DNA of 64,000 nucleotides from Ectothiorhodospira shaposhnikovii. Lineage in GTDB: Bacteria; Pseudomonadota; Gammaproteobacteria; Ectothiorhodospirales; Ectothiorhodospiraceae. This document shows, one piece after another, positions 29,903-40,113 of this stretch. Every line of letters starts with the position of its first letter. Position 1 is the stretch's first letter. The position numbers were made by a program, and so were the translations under genes. The notes beneath the pieces are model-generated. The model ran no database searches and was not told the DNA's origin. It was given only the letters and a program-made list of their open reading frames with translations. The stretch is taken from assembly GCF_022227765.1 (NCBI RefSeq), contig NZ_JAJMLZ010000005.1, forward strand, positions 124,001 through 188,000. The letters run 5' to 3'.

Positions 29903-32044
29903 GTGGACAAGCGCACACTGGTTGCTTTGCTCCTCTGGTCCCAGGTCTTCTTTGCCTACCTGGGCATGGTGGTGGTGGCCAATTTCGATGCCCTGAGTCG
30001 GGGTGAGTTGCCGACCCAACTGTTCGGTGTGCCGCTGCTGGCGGCGCTGGCCTTTGCCTTCCCTGTCTACCTGACCTGGTTTGCCCTGCGACGTCTGGTG
30101 TTCCGTCCGGCGCGGGTGCTGAGCCGGGATGTCCGCGCCCTGCTGGAATCCCGTTCCGCCGATGCCGAGATCAGCCTGCCTGCCCGTCATGCCATGGGCA
30201 GCCTGCCGGACAGCGTGGGCGCCATGGCGGTGGCCCTGCGTGCCTCCCGCCGCGAGATCCGCAGCGCCATGGCCTCCGCCACGGCACAGATCAATGAGCA
30301 GAAGACCTGGCTGGAGGTCATTCTTCAGGGCCTCACGGAAGGGGTACTGGTGTGCAACCGCAATCACCAGATGCTGCTCTACAACCAGTCCGCCGTCACC
30401 ATTCTCAACGAACCTGAGCGAGTCGGCCTGGGACGGCCCCTGTTCGATGTGATTTCGAAGGCACCGGTGATGCATACCCTGGACCGCCTGGAATGGCGTC
30501 GCTGCACCCGGGGCGAGTCCCAGGCGGAGCTGTCCGAATCCTTCGTCTGCACCAATGCCGAGTCCACCCGCATCCTGCAGGGGCGCATGGCCCTGATCCT
30601 GGATCCGCGGGGGGAGACCAGCGCCTATCTGATCACCCTGGTGGACATCTCCGCCGACGTGGAGACCCTGACCCACGTGGATGCCATCCGCCGTGCCCTG
30701 ACCATGGAGCTGCGTGGTGCCGTGGGCAACCTGCGGGCGGCGGCCGAGACCGTCGATGCCCATCCGGAGATGGCCACCGAGGTCCGGCGCCGGTTCGAGC
30801 ATGTGATGCGCACCGAAAGCGAGCAACTCAGCCGGCGCCTGGAAGAGCTGGCCGCCATCTTCCGGGGCCATGCCCTGGGCCGCTGGCCCATGTCCGACAT
30901 CTTCAGTTCCGACCTGATCAGCTGCGTGGCCCGACGTCTGGAGGATCTGCCGAATCTGCGCCTGGTGCCCGTGGGCCAGCCCCTGTGGGTGCAGGGTGAC
31001 AGTCTTTCCCTGGTGCGGGTGCTGGAGTGCCTGCTGCGGGAATTGCACGCCTTTTCCGGTGCCGATACCTTCCATGTGGAAACCCTGCTCGGGGATCGAC
31101 GCATCTATCTGGATCTTTCCTGGAAAGGACAGGTGGTGCCGGCCAAGCAGCTGGACCAGTGGCTGGACATCTCCTGCGGCGAGGAGCTGGGCCACCGTAC
31201 CGTGCGCGACGTACTGGACCGTCACGGCATCGAATTGTGGAGCCAGCAGGCGGGGCTGCCCGGCGAGGCCCTGCTGCGACTGCCCCTGATCGTGCCCAAG
31301 CGGCCTCAGTTCCTGCCCGAGGGCGAGCGCCTGCCGCCACGGCCCGAATTCTACGATTTCGGCATCATGCGCGAGCACGAAGGCACCCCGGAGCTGGCCG
31401 ATGTCCTGCTGGAGGATCTGACCTTCGTGGTCTTCGACTGCGAGATGACCGGTCTGGACCCGGTGGGAGGCGATGAGATCATTTCCATCGCCGGCGTGCG
31501 CGTGGTCAAGGGTCGGGTGCTCACCGGCGAGACCTTCGAGCGCCTGATCAACCCAGGCTTTTCCATTCCGGCCGCATCCATCCGCTTCCACGGCATCACC
31601 GATGACCAGGTGCGGGACAAGCCGCCCGTCACCGAAGTACTGCCCCTGTTCAAGGCCTTCGTGGGCGATGCGGTGATGGTGGCCCACAATGCGGCCTTCG
31701 ACATGAAGTTCATCAGCATGAAGGAAACCCAGTGCGGGATCAGCTTCCCCAATCCAGTGCTGGATACCCTGCTGCTGTCGGTGATGGTGGAGGACGAGGA
31801 GGAAGATCACTCCCTGGATGCCCTGCTGGAGCGCTACGGCATCCAGATCTCGGGGCGTCATACCGCCCTGGGGGATGCCGTCGCCACCGCGGAGCTGCTG
31901 GTGCGTCTGATCGAGCGTCTGCAGGCACAGGGATTCAAGACCTTCGGCGAGGTCATGCGCTCTTCCAACATGGCGGCCCAGTTGCGTCAGCGTGAACATA
32001 CCCTGACCCATCAGGGCGGGAACGGGTCGGCCGTGGGGGCGTGA
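29903..32044 (+). CDS. Membrane PAS / degenerate histidine kinase / DEDDh 3'-5' exonuclease fusion
   Basis: 713 residues. Two TM helices (about 8-26 and 42-62), a PAS-like domain (about 130-245), then a kinase-like region. At the H-box the protein reads MELRGAV (268-274) where kinases have HELRTPL, so the phospho-acceptor is Met. The N-box reads VLECLLREL (373-381) with both Asn lost, and the G-box is eroded to EELGHRTV. The C-terminal third (about 505-690) is an intact DEDDh nuclease of the DnaQ/PolC type: D512 and E514 (FDCEMTG), D600 (HNAAFD), H653 and D658 (HTALGD). The substrate is unknown (DNA or RNA ends). The order suggests a kinase that lost catalysis and gained a nuclease output. 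Co-transcribed with a receiver, a small membrane protein and a transporter-kinase. Confidence 0.9.
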   Translation: MDKRTLVALLLWSQVFFAYLGMVVVANFDALSRGELPTQLFGVPLLAALAFAFPVYLTWFALRRLVFRPARVLSRDVRALLESRSADAEISLPARHAMGSLPDSVGAMAVALRASRREIRSAMASATAQINEQKTWLEVILQGLTEGVLVCNRNHQMLLYNQSAVTILNEPERVGLGRPLFDVISKAPVMHTLDRLEWRRCTRGESQAELSESFVCTNAESTRILQGRMALILDPRGETSAYLITLVDISADVETLTHVDAIRRALTMELRGAVGNLRAAAETVDAHPEMATEVRRRFEHVMRTESEQLSRRLEELAAIFRGHALGRWPMSDIFSSDLISCVARRLEDLPNLRLVPVGQPLWVQGDSLSLVRVLECLLRELHAFSGADTFHVETLLGDRRIYLDLSWKGQVVPAKQLDQWLDISCGEELGHRTVRDVLDRHGIELWSQQAGLPGEALLRLPLIVPKRPQFLPEGERLPPRPEFYDFGIMREHEGTPELADVLLEDLTFVVFDCEMTGLDPVGGDEIISIAGVRVVKGRVLTGETFERLINPGFSIPAASIRFHGITDDQVRDKPPVTEVLPLFKAFVGDAVMVAHNAAFDMKFISMKETQCGISFPNPVLDTLLLSVMVEDEEEDHSLDALLERYGIQISGRHTALGDAVATAELLVRLIERLQAQGFKTFGEVMRSSNMAAQLRQREHTLTHQGGNGSAVGA

Positions 32045-32048
32045 CGCC

Positions 32049-32348
32049 ATGAAGCCGTCGCTCCCACCGGAGGATACCCAGGGTGACCGGGGCCTGCGGA
32101 TGGCCCCGCCCAGCGGCGCCCGGGAGCGATACGTGGCAGCTTTCCTGCTGGGGCTGGCCCTGTTCTTTCCCCCCTTGCTGGCGGTGTTCGATGTGCCCGC
32201 CACCTTGCTGGGTATCCCGTTACTGTTCCTGTATCTCTACCTGGCCTGGCTGACCGTGATCCTGGTGGTGTTGCTGATCGTGGTCCGCAACCCCGGCGGG
32301 GACGGGCCGGATGACCCGGTCACGGGACGGGAGGAGGAGCACCGGTGA
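32049..32348 (+). CDS. Small two-TM membrane protein upstream of a CbrA-like kinase
   Basis: 99 residues. Two hydrophobic helices (about 29-47 and 51-79, with PPLLAVFDVPATLLGIPLLFLYLY between), then a charged C-terminus. It resembles the small subunits that accompany SSS-family symporters and occupies the place of CbrX ahead of cbrA in Pseudomonas. Its stop overlaps the GTG of the next gene (GTGA), so translation of the kinase may depend on it. Confidence 0.82.
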   Translation: MKPSLPPEDTQGDRGLRMAPPSGARERYVAAFLLGLALFFPPLLAVFDVPATLLGIPLLFLYLYLAWLTVILVVLLIVVRNPGGDGPDDPVTGREEEHR

Positions 32349-35086
32349 ACATGGGCCTGGTCATCGGCGTCTCCCTGGGCTATCTGCTGATCCTGTTCGG
32401 CATTGCCTACTGGGGGGACCGCCGGGCGGACCAGGGCCGCAGCGTCATCAACAACCCCTATGTCTACGCCCTGTCCATCGCGGTGTACTGCACCTCATGG
32501 ACCTTCTACGGCAGCGTGGGCCTGGCGGCCCAGGGGGGCATCCACTATCTGCCCATCTATCTGGGGCCCACCCTCATGGCGGCGGTCTGGTGGATCGTGC
32601 TGCGCAAGATGGTGCGTATCTCCAAGGTCAATCGCATCACGTCCATCGCGGATTTCGTGGCCTCCCGCTACGGCAAGAGCCCCCTGTTGGGTGGGCTGGT
32701 CACCGTCATCGCCCTGGTGGGGCTGATTCCCTACATCGCCTTGCAACTCAAGGCGGTTTCCGACACCTTCACCGTGATGGTCATGTATCCCGAGGTGACG
32801 GCCCAGGATCTGATGCACAGTGTGCCGTTCTACATGGATACCGCCTTCTATGTGGCGCTGATCCTGGCCCTGTTCGCCATCCTCTTCGGTACCCGTCACA
32901 TCGATACCGCCGAACATCACCAGGGCATGGTGGCGGCCATCGCGTTCGAGTCCATCGTCAAGCTGGTGGCCTTCCTGGCCGCCGGCCTCATGATCACCTT
33001 CGTGATCTTCGGGGGGCCGGCGGACCTGTTCGACCAGGCGGCCCGGCACCCGGATCTGGCCGAGCTGTTCCGGGTCGGGGAACTGGCGGACTACGGTAAT
33101 TGGGTGGCCCTGATCCTCCTGTCCATGGTAGTGATCCTGGTCCTGCCGCGGCAGTTCCAGGTGGCGGTGGTGGAGAACGTGGACGAGCGTCACGTGAGCA
33201 AGGCCGCCTGGCTGTTCCCCCTGTATCTGTTCCTGATCAACCTGTTCGTGCTGCCCATCGCCTTTGCCGGGGTGCTGATGTTCGGCCATGGGGAGATCCA
33301 CCCGGACAGTTTCGTTCTGGCCCTGCCCCTGTCCCAGGACCTGCAGTGGCTGGCGCTGATGGTCTTTCTGGGCGGGCTGTCCGCCGCCACGGCCATGATC
33401 ATCGTCGAAACCGTGGCCTTGGCCACCATGCTCTGCAACGATCTGGTGATGCCGGTATTGCTGCGCATCCGCTGGCTGCGGTTGCAGCAGCGCAAGGACC
33501 TCACCCGCCTGCTGCTGCACCTGCGGCGCTGGGGCATCCTGCTGGGCTACGGCTATGTCAGGATCACCGGAGACATGGTGGCCCTGGTGGGGATGGGGCT
33601 GGTGTCCTTCTGCGCCGTGGCCCAGTTCGCACCGGCCCTCATCGGCGGAATCTTCTGGAAGGGTGCCACCCAGAAGGGGGCGTTGGCAGGTCTGGCGGCG
33701 GGATTTGCCGTCTGGCTCTATACCCTGTTGCTGCCGGCCTTTGCCCAGTCGGGCTGGCTGTCCATGGGTTTTGTCGAACAGGGGCTGATGGGGATCGCCC
33801 TGTTCAAGCCCTATGCCCTGTTCGGGCTGGAGGGGCTGGACCCGATCACCCATTCCCTGATCTGGTCCATGCTGGTGAACGTGGGGGCTTATGTGACCGT
33901 CTCCCTGCTCACCCGTCAGAGCACCATGGAACGTATCCAGGCCAACCTGTTCGTGGATGTGTTCCGGCTCTCCGCCGATCGCTACGGCAGCTCCCGATTC
34001 TGGCGCGGTACCGCCACCGTGCGCGATCTGCTGGACCTGCTCAAGCGGTTCGTCGGGGAGGAGCGGGCAGTACGGGCTTTTCATCAGTATGCCCGTGCCC
34101 GTGGACTGGACTTTCGCCGCATGCGCGAGGCGGACGGCGAGCTGATCCTCATGTGCGAGCGCCTGTTGGCCGGTTCCATCGGCACCGCCTCGGCCCGGGT
34201 CATGGTTTCCAATGTGGCCAAGGGGGACGTGGTCAGCCTGGAGGAAGTGATGGAAATCCTCGACGAGGCCAGCCAGGTGATCACCTACAGCCAGCAACTG
34301 GAGGCCAAGTCCCGGGAGCTGGAGGCGGCCACCGCCGAACTGCGGGCCGCCAATGCCCAGTTGCAGCAGCTGGACCGCATGAAGGATGACTTCATCTCCA
34401 CCGTCACCCACGAACTGCGTACCCCGCTGACCTCCATCCGCTCCTTCACCGAGATCCTGCATGATCATCCGGATCTGGAGACGGCAAAGCGCCAGGAGTT
34501 TCTGGGCATCATCATCAGCGAAAGCGAGCGTCTGACCCGGCTGATCAACCAGGTGCTGGACCTGGCCAAGCTGGAGTCCGGAGCCATGCGCTGGTACATC
34601 CGCCGGCTGGATCTGGTGGAGATCCTGACCGAAGCCGCCACCACCACGGGCCAGCTGTTCCGGGACAAGGGGGTGGACCTGGCCCTGGAACTGCCGGAAC
34701 AGCCGGTCTGGCTGCCCACGGATCGGGACCGGCTGATGCAGGTGGTCATCAACCTGCTCTCCAATGCGGTGAAATTCACGCCACCGCAAACCGGACGGGT
34801 GGTGCTGCGCCTGCGCCCGGCCCGGGACGGGGGGGTGCGGGTGGAGGTGGAGGACAATGGCCCGGGGATCCCGGCGGAGGCCCTGCCCACCCTGTTCGAG
34901 AAGTTCCGTCAGGTGGGCGATGCCCTCACCGACAAGCCGGAGGGCACCGGCCTGGGTCTGGCCATCTGCAAGAACATCGTGCAGCGACTGGGGGGGCGGA
35001 TCTGGGTGGAGACCGAGCCCGATCAGGGCAGCCGTTTCATTTTTACCCTGCCGGTGCCCCGGTCCCCCGAGGCGAACGATGACTGA
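32345..35086 (+). CDS. Sodium/solute symporter-histidine kinase (CbrA-like)
   Basis: 913 residues. The first ~525 are a 13-TM-like SSS (SLC5) transporter domain; next a STAC-like segment (about 545-615, FWRGTATVRDLLDLLKRF); then a coiled coil (648-680); then HisKA with H689 (THELRTPLTSI); then HATPase with N803/N807, DNGPGI and GTGLGL (867-872). All kinase motifs are intact. No PAS domain is visible between STAC and HisKA, where CbrA has one; a PAS domain is instead in the exonuclease protein of this operon. GTG start at 32345 overlaps the small membrane gene; ATG at 32351 is an alternative. It probably couples solute uptake or sensing to phosphorylation of the lone receiver. Confidence 0.92.
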   Translation: MNMGLVIGVSLGYLLILFGIAYWGDRRADQGRSVINNPYVYALSIAVYCTSWTFYGSVGLAAQGGIHYLPIYLGPTLMAAVWWIVLRKMVRISKVNRITSIADFVASRYGKSPLLGGLVTVIALVGLIPYIALQLKAVSDTFTVMVMYPEVTAQDLMHSVPFYMDTAFYVALILALFAILFGTRHIDTAEHHQGMVAAIAFESIVKLVAFLAAGLMITFVIFGGPADLFDQAARHPDLAELFRVGELADYGNWVALILLSMVVILVLPRQFQVAVVENVDERHVSKAAWLFPLYLFLINLFVLPIAFAGVLMFGHGEIHPDSFVLALPLSQDLQWLALMVFLGGLSAATAMIIVETVALATMLCNDLVMPVLLRIRWLRLQQRKDLTRLLLHLRRWGILLGYGYVRITGDMVALVGMGLVSFCAVAQFAPALIGGIFWKGATQKGALAGLAAGFAVWLYTLLLPAFAQSGWLSMGFVEQGLMGIALFKPYALFGLEGLDPITHSLIWSMLVNVGAYVTVSLLTRQSTMERIQANLFVDVFRLSADRYGSSRFWRGTATVRDLLDLLKRFVGEERAVRAFHQYARARGLDFRRMREADGELILMCERLLAGSIGTASARVMVSNVAKGDVVSLEEVMEILDEASQVITYSQQLEAKSRELEAATAELRAANAQLQQLDRMKDDFISTVTHELRTPLTSIRSFTEILHDHPDLETAKRQEFLGIIISESERLTRLINQVLDLAKLESGAMRWYIRRLDLVEILTEAATTTGQLFRDKGVDLALELPEQPVWLPTDRDRLMQVVINLLSNAVKFTPPQTGRVVLRLRPARDGGVRVEVEDNGPGIPAEALPTLFEKFRQVGDALTDKPEGTGLGLAICKNIVQRLGGRIWVETEPDQGSRFIFTLPVPRSPEANDD

Positions 35087-35092
35087 GGCGGC

Positions 35093-35755
35093 TTATGCCA
35101 GCAGCGTGCCGAACCAGCCGCTCAGATCCCGGATCTCGTCGGCGCAGACACTGTGGGGCATGGGGTATTCATGCCATTGCACCACGGCTCCGAGGCTGCC
35201 GAGCAGTTTGGAGGTATGGCGACCGAAATCCACCGGGATCACCGGGTCAAGGCTGCCATGGCCCATGAACACGGGCATCCCCCGGGCGCGCCGGGACAGA
35301 CCCACCCCGGCCTGATCCGCATCGGGCATGTAGGTGGACAGGGCAAAGATGCCGTCCACCGCCGGGCCTTCCGACAGTCCCGCCAGCAGGGCCACGGCGC
35401 CGCCCTGGGAAAAGCCACCCAGCAGTACCCGGTCGTGGTCCTTGCGGGCCGACTCCACCATGGCCTGGATCAGGGAGACCGCTTCGGCCACCTGGGCATG
35501 ATCCTCGCCCCGGCCCGGATCCAGGCTGAGAAAGTCATACCAGGCCCGCATGGGCATGTGATTGTTGATGGTCACCCGCCGCACCGGGGCATGGGGGAAG
35601 AGGAAGCGCACCGGCGCATCCGGCGGCAGGGCAAGCTCCGGCACGATGGGTTCGAAGTCGTGGCCGTCGGCCCCCAGGCCATGCAGCCAGATGACGCAGG
35701 AACGGGGCGAGGCACCGGTATCGATGACGACGGTATCAAGGGATGTGTTTTTCAT
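35093..35755 (-). CDS. Carboxylesterase / acyl-protein thioesterase-like alpha/beta hydrolase
   Basis: About 220 residues from MKNTSLDT (35755); an ATG at 35773 would add six residues. Serine-hydrolase motif GGFSQGG, the HGLGADGHDF oxyanion segment, an Asp in GSLDPVIPV and a His in PMPHSVC form the triad of the phospholipase/carboxylesterase family. Convergent with the transporter-kinase, only six bases apart. Confidence 0.9.
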   Translation of the reverse strand: MKNTSLDTVVIDTGASPRSCVIWLHGLGADGHDFEPIVPELALPPDAPVRFLFPHAPVRRVTINNHMPMRAWYDFLSLDPGRGEDHAQVAEAVSLIQAMVESARKDHDRVLLGGFSQGGAVALLAGLSEGPAVDGIFALSTYMPDADQAGVGLSRRARGMPVFMGHGSLDPVIPVDFGRHTSKLLGSLGAVVQWHEYPMPHSVCADEIRDLSGWFGTLLA

Positions 35756-35769
35756 GACCCATAGCATAG

Positions 35770-36897
<1,128 letters not shown>

Positions 36898-36920
36898 TCG
36901 TTCCGGAGAGAGCCCCTGTC

Positions 36921-37736
36921 ATGGATCATTATGCCGTCATCGGCAACCCCATCGGGCACAGCAAGTCGCCCCAGATCCACAGCCTGTTCGCCCGGCAGAC
37001 GGGCCAGGATCTCGTCTACGAGGCCATCCTGGCGCCGCCGGACGATTTTGCCGGCACCGTGCGACGTCTGGTGGCCCAGGGCTACCGGGGCTTCAGCATC
37101 ACCGTGCCGTTCAAGCACGAGGCCTTCGACCTGGCGGACCGGCTCAGTGAGCGTGCCCGCCGGGCCGGGGCCGTCAACACGCTGAAGGTGGAGCCGGAGG
37201 GACTGTACGGCGACAACACCGACGGCGTGGGCTTGGTGAATGCCCTGAGGGCCGTCCCCGGCGCGACCCTGGCGGGCGCCAGGATCCTGCTGCTGGGGGC
37301 CGGCGGCGCCGTGCGCGGCGTGCTGGCCCCGCTGCTGGCGGAGCATCCCGAGAGCCTGCACATCGCCAACCGCACCGCGGAAAAGGCGGCGGCCCTGGCG
37401 CGGGATTTCGCCGACCTGGGTCCGGTGTCCGGTGGTGGCCTGGAGGGGCTGGCGGGACGTCATTTCGATCTGGTGATCAACGGCACGGCAGCGGGCCTGA
37501 ACGATCAGGTGCCCGATCTGCCCGACGGCCTGCTCACCCCCGGGGGCGGTTGCTGCGACATGATGTATGGCGACACCCCCACCGCCTTCCTGCGTTGGGG
37601 ACAGTCCCAGGGGGCCGGCTGGACCCGGGATGGCCTGGGCATGCTGGTGGAACAGGCGGCGGAGGCCTTCGCCCTGTGGCGTGACTGCCGCCCCGATACC
37701 GGGCCGGTGATGACGGCCCTGCGCCCGGATTCATGA
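36921..37736 (+). CDS. aroE: Shikimate dehydrogenase
   Basis: NADPH-dependent reduction of dehydroshikimate in the chorismate pathway. 271 residues from ATG 36921. [12 protein letters not shown] binds shikimate, TVPFKHEAF carries the catalytic Lys, NTDGVGL the Asp, and [10 protein letters not shown] is the nucleotide loop. It follows hemB by 23 bases and is likely co-transcribed. Confidence 0.96.
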   Translation: MDHYAVIGNPIGHSKSPQIHSLFARQTGQDLVYEAILAPPDDFAGTVRRLVAQGYRGFSITVPFKHEAFDLADRLSERARRAGAVNTLKVEPEGLYGDNTDGVGLVNALRAVPGATLAGARILLLGAGGAVRGVLAPLLAEHPESLHIANRTAEKAAALARDFADLGPVSGGGLEGLAGRHFDLVINGTAAGLNDQVPDLPDGLLTPGGGCCDMMYGDTPTAFLRWGQSQGAGWTRDGLGMLVEQAAEAFALWRDCRPDTGPVMTALRPDS

Positions 37737-37783
37737 ACCGTTCATCCATCGGCTGCTAAAACCGGTTCATGGACCGATGGATG
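37733..37783. repeat. Interleaved inverted repeats (pseudoknot-like) after aroE
   Basis: Arm A ATGAACCG (37733-37740) pairs with CGGTTCAT (37763-37770), and arm B CATCCATCGG (37743-37752) with CCGATGGATG (37774-37783). The order A-B-A'-B' is that of an H-type RNA pseudoknot. It covers the aroE stop and the start of the 99-base spacer to the lipoprotein gene. Function unknown. Confidence 0.45.
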
Positions 37784-37835
37784 TCCCGCATCTGCGCAAG
37801 CGACACAGTGACAGTCATTCAAAAAGAGGCTCGAC

Positions 37836-38495
37836 ATGCATAAAACATTGCTGATCCTGACCCTGGCCGCCGCCATGGCGCTGGCGGGCTGCACCACCCT
37901 GGATCCCTATACCGGCGAACAGAAGGTCAGTTCCGCCACCAAGGGGGCCGCCATCGGCGCCGCCGCGGGTGCCCTGATCGGCAACGTCACCACCCGACGC
38001 GACCGCACCAAGCGCGCCATGGTCGGCGCCGGAATCGGCGCCCTGGCCGGGGCCGCCGTGGGTAATTACATGGACCGTCAGGAACTGGAACTGCGTCAGC
38101 GTCTGGAAGGGAGCGGGGTGAGCGTCACCCGGGTGGGGGACAACCTGGTCCTCAACATGCCGGGCAACATCACCTTCGACGTCAATCGTGCGGAAGTGAA
38201 GCCGGATTTCTATGAGGTGCTCAACTCCGTGGCCCTGGTGGCCAAAAAGTATGATCAGACCGCCATCGAGGTGGCCGGCCATACGGACAGTACCGGCAGC
38301 GTGGAGTACAACATGGATCTGTCCCAGCGTCGGGCCGACAGCGTGGCCCGTTATCTGGCGGGCCAGGGCGTTTCCCGGGTCCGGCTGGACACCATCGGCT
38401 TCGGTCCCCATCGCCCGGTGGCGGACAACAGCACCACCCATGGTCGTTCCCTGAACCGTCGCGTGGAACTGACCCTGATCCCCCTGACCCTGTAA
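37836..38495 (+). CDS. OmpA-family lipoprotein (YiaD-like)
   Basis: 219-residue outer-membrane lipoprotein. Lipobox ALAGC with C19. A glycine-zipper region (about 36-78, GAAIGAAAGALIG) precedes an OmpA C-terminal peptidoglycan-binding domain (about 105-215) with VAGHTDSTGS and SQRRADSVARYL. It anchors the outer membrane to the cell wall. A single gene with its own spacers. Confidence 0.92.
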   Translation: MHKTLLILTLAAAMALAGCTTLDPYTGEQKVSSATKGAAIGAAAGALIGNVTTRRDRTKRAMVGAGIGALAGAAVGNYMDRQELELRQRLEGSGVSVTRVGDNLVLNMPGNITFDVNRAEVKPDFYEVLNSVALVAKKYDQTAIEVAGHTDSTGSVEYNMDLSQRRADSVARYLAGQGVSRVRLDTIGFGPHRPVADNSTTHGRSLNRRVELTLIPLTL

Positions 38496-38545
38496 CCGCG
38501 CGTGCCTTCCGGATCTTTCCGGCAGGTTGAATCCAGCGCGTCCCT

Positions 38546-38570
38546 CCCTTCTCCCCCAGGGGGAGAAGGG
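38546..38570. repeat. Hairpin between convergent genes
   Basis: A 12-base arm (38546-38557) and its exact complement (38559-38570) form a tight stem after the lipoprotein gene. There is no T-run in either direction, so it is terminator-like rather than a textbook terminator. Confidence 0.5.
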
Positions 38571-38590
38571 CATAAGGGGCGCCGGTGAGG

Positions 38591-39121
38591 CTACCCGCCC
38601 CCGGCGTGCCGGTTCTTCACCCGCACGTAATGTTCCGCCGAATAGCGCAGGTGGGCCTTTTCCTCCTCAGTGAGCGGTCGCACCCGCCGGGCCGGGCTAC
38701 CCCGCCACAGATGACCGCTTTCCAGCAGTTTTCCCGGGGGCACCACGCTGCCGGCCGCCAGCAGCACGTCCGACTCGATCACCGCGCCGTCCATGACGAT
38801 GCTCCCCATGCCTACCATGACCCGGTCATGGATGGTGCAGGCGTGCAGGATCACCTTGTGTCCCACCGTCACCGCGTCACCCACCACTAGGTCCCGGCCG
38901 CCGGGGGTATAGGGACCGTCATGGGTCATATGCAGCACGCTGCCGTCCTGGATGTTGGTGCAGGCCCCGATGCGGATACGGTTCACATCCCCCCGCAGCA
39001 CGCACAGGGGCCAGATGGAGCTGTCCTCGCCCAGGGTCACATCCCCGATCACCACCGCCGTCTCATCCACCCAGGCACCGGCGGCGATCCGGGGCCGATG
39101 ATTTTCAAAGGCCCGGATCAT
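38591..39121 (-). CDS. Gamma-carbonic anhydrase family protein YrdA
   Basis: 176-residue hexapeptide-repeat (left-handed beta-helix) protein. Putative zinc ligands H64 (VLH), H88 (VGH) and H93 (ILH), with R43/D45 and Q58/D59, match the YrdA/CaiE-like gamma-CA group. Activity in this subgroup is often unproven. It ends the leftward run small membrane gene-bioB-yrdA, five bases after bioB. It is the second gamma-CA-type gene in the window. Confidence 0.9.
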   Translation of the reverse strand: MIRAFENHRPRIAAGAWVDETAVVIGDVTLGEDSSIWPLCVLRGDVNRIRIGACTNIQDGSVLHMTHDGPYTPGGRDLVVGDAVTVGHKVILHACTIHDRVMVGMGSIVMDGAVIESDVLLAAGSVVPPGKLLESGHLWRGSPARRVRPLTEEEKAHLRYSAEHYVRVKNRHAGGG

Positions 39122-39126
39122 GGTCG

Positions 39127-40113
39127 TCAGGCCGCGTGGACACTGCTGTGGGCGTGCTTTTCCTCCACCACCCGAGAGGTCAGTCCCAGGCGCCGGAACA
39201 GGGCCTCGTCGTGGCTTTCAGAGGCATTGGGGGTGGTGAGCAGCTTGTCGCCGTGGAAGATGGAGTTGGCGCCGGCAAAGAAGCACAGGGCCTGCATCTC
39301 GTCGCTCATCTCGCTGCGGCCCGCGGACAGGCGCACATGGGAATGGGGCATGATGATCCGGGCCACGGCCACGGTACGCACGAACTCGAAGGGGTCGAGG
39401 GGTTCCACACCATGCAGCGGCGTGCCTTCCACCTGTACCAGGTTGTTGATGGGCACCGACTCCGGATGCCGGGGCAGGTTGGCCAGTTGCTGCAGCAGGC
39501 TGGCCCGGTCGCGGCGGGATTCGCCCATGCCCAGAATGCCACCGGAGCAGACATTGATGCCGGCCTCGCGCACATGGGCCAGGGTGTCCAGGCGGTCCTG
39601 ATAGGTCCGGGTTGTGATCACCTCGCCGTAGTACTCCGGGGAGGTGTCCAGGTTGTGATTGTAGTAGTCCAGGCCCGATTCCTTCAGGCGCCGGGCCTGC
39701 ATCTCGGTGAGCATGCCCAGGGTCATGCAGGTTTCCAGCTCCAGCGCCCGCACGCCCTTGACCATCTCGATGATCTGTTCCAGGTTGCGGTCGTTGAGAT
39801 TGCGCCAGGCGGCGCCCATGCAGAACCGCGTGGCGCCTTCATCCTTGGCCTTGCGCGCCTCGGCCAGTACCTCGGCCACGGGCATGAGTTGCTCCTTTTC
39901 CACCGCGGTGTCGTGGTGGGCGCTCTGGGAGCAGTAGCCGCAGTTCTCGGAACAGGAGCCGGTCTTGATGGACAGCAGGCGGCTCACCTGGATCTGGTTG
40001 GGATTGAAGCGGGCACGATGAACGGTGTGGGCCTCGAACAGGAGGTCATTGAAAGGGCGTTCCAGGAGGGCGAGGATCTCGTCCACCTCCCAGTCGTGGC
40101 GTGTATCAGCCAT
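39127..40113 (-). CDS. bioB: Biotin synthase
   Basis: Radical-SAM enzyme that inserts sulfur into dethiobiotin. 328 residues from ATG 40113, chosen because GAGGAA lies at the right distance and [14 protein letters not shown] matches the family. The SAM cluster motif CSENCGYC (C54, C58, C61) is present, as is the second-cluster region with [12 protein letters not shown]. It overlaps the upstream membrane gene by eight bases. bioF lies 3.6 kb away on the other strand. Confidence 0.96.
   Translation of the reverse strand: MADTRHDWEVDEILALLERPFNDLLFEAHTVHRARFNPNQIQVSRLLSIKTGSCSENCGYCSQSAHHDTAVEKEQLMPVAEVLAEARKAKDEGATRFCMGAAWRNLNDRNLEQIIEMVKGVRALELETCMTLGMLTEMQARRLKESGLDYYNHNLDTSPEYYGEVITTRTYQDRLDTLAHVREAGINVCSGGILGMGESRRDRASLLQQLANLPRHPESVPINNLVQVEGTPLHGVEPLDPFEFVRTVAVARIIMPHSHVRLSAGRSEMSDEMQALCFFAGANSIFHGDKLLTTPNASESHDEALFRRLGLTSRVVEEKHAHSSVHAA

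Noticed and set aside
29888-32203. 771-residue minus-strand frame opposite the exonuclease fusion gene
   Set aside because: Covers the plus gene frame for frame; composition is typical of antisense shadows, and the plus-strand protein has clear catalytic motifs.
32495-34789. 764-residue minus-strand frame opposite the transporter-kinase
   Set aside because: Same reason: antisense shadow of a gene with intact transporter and kinase motifs.
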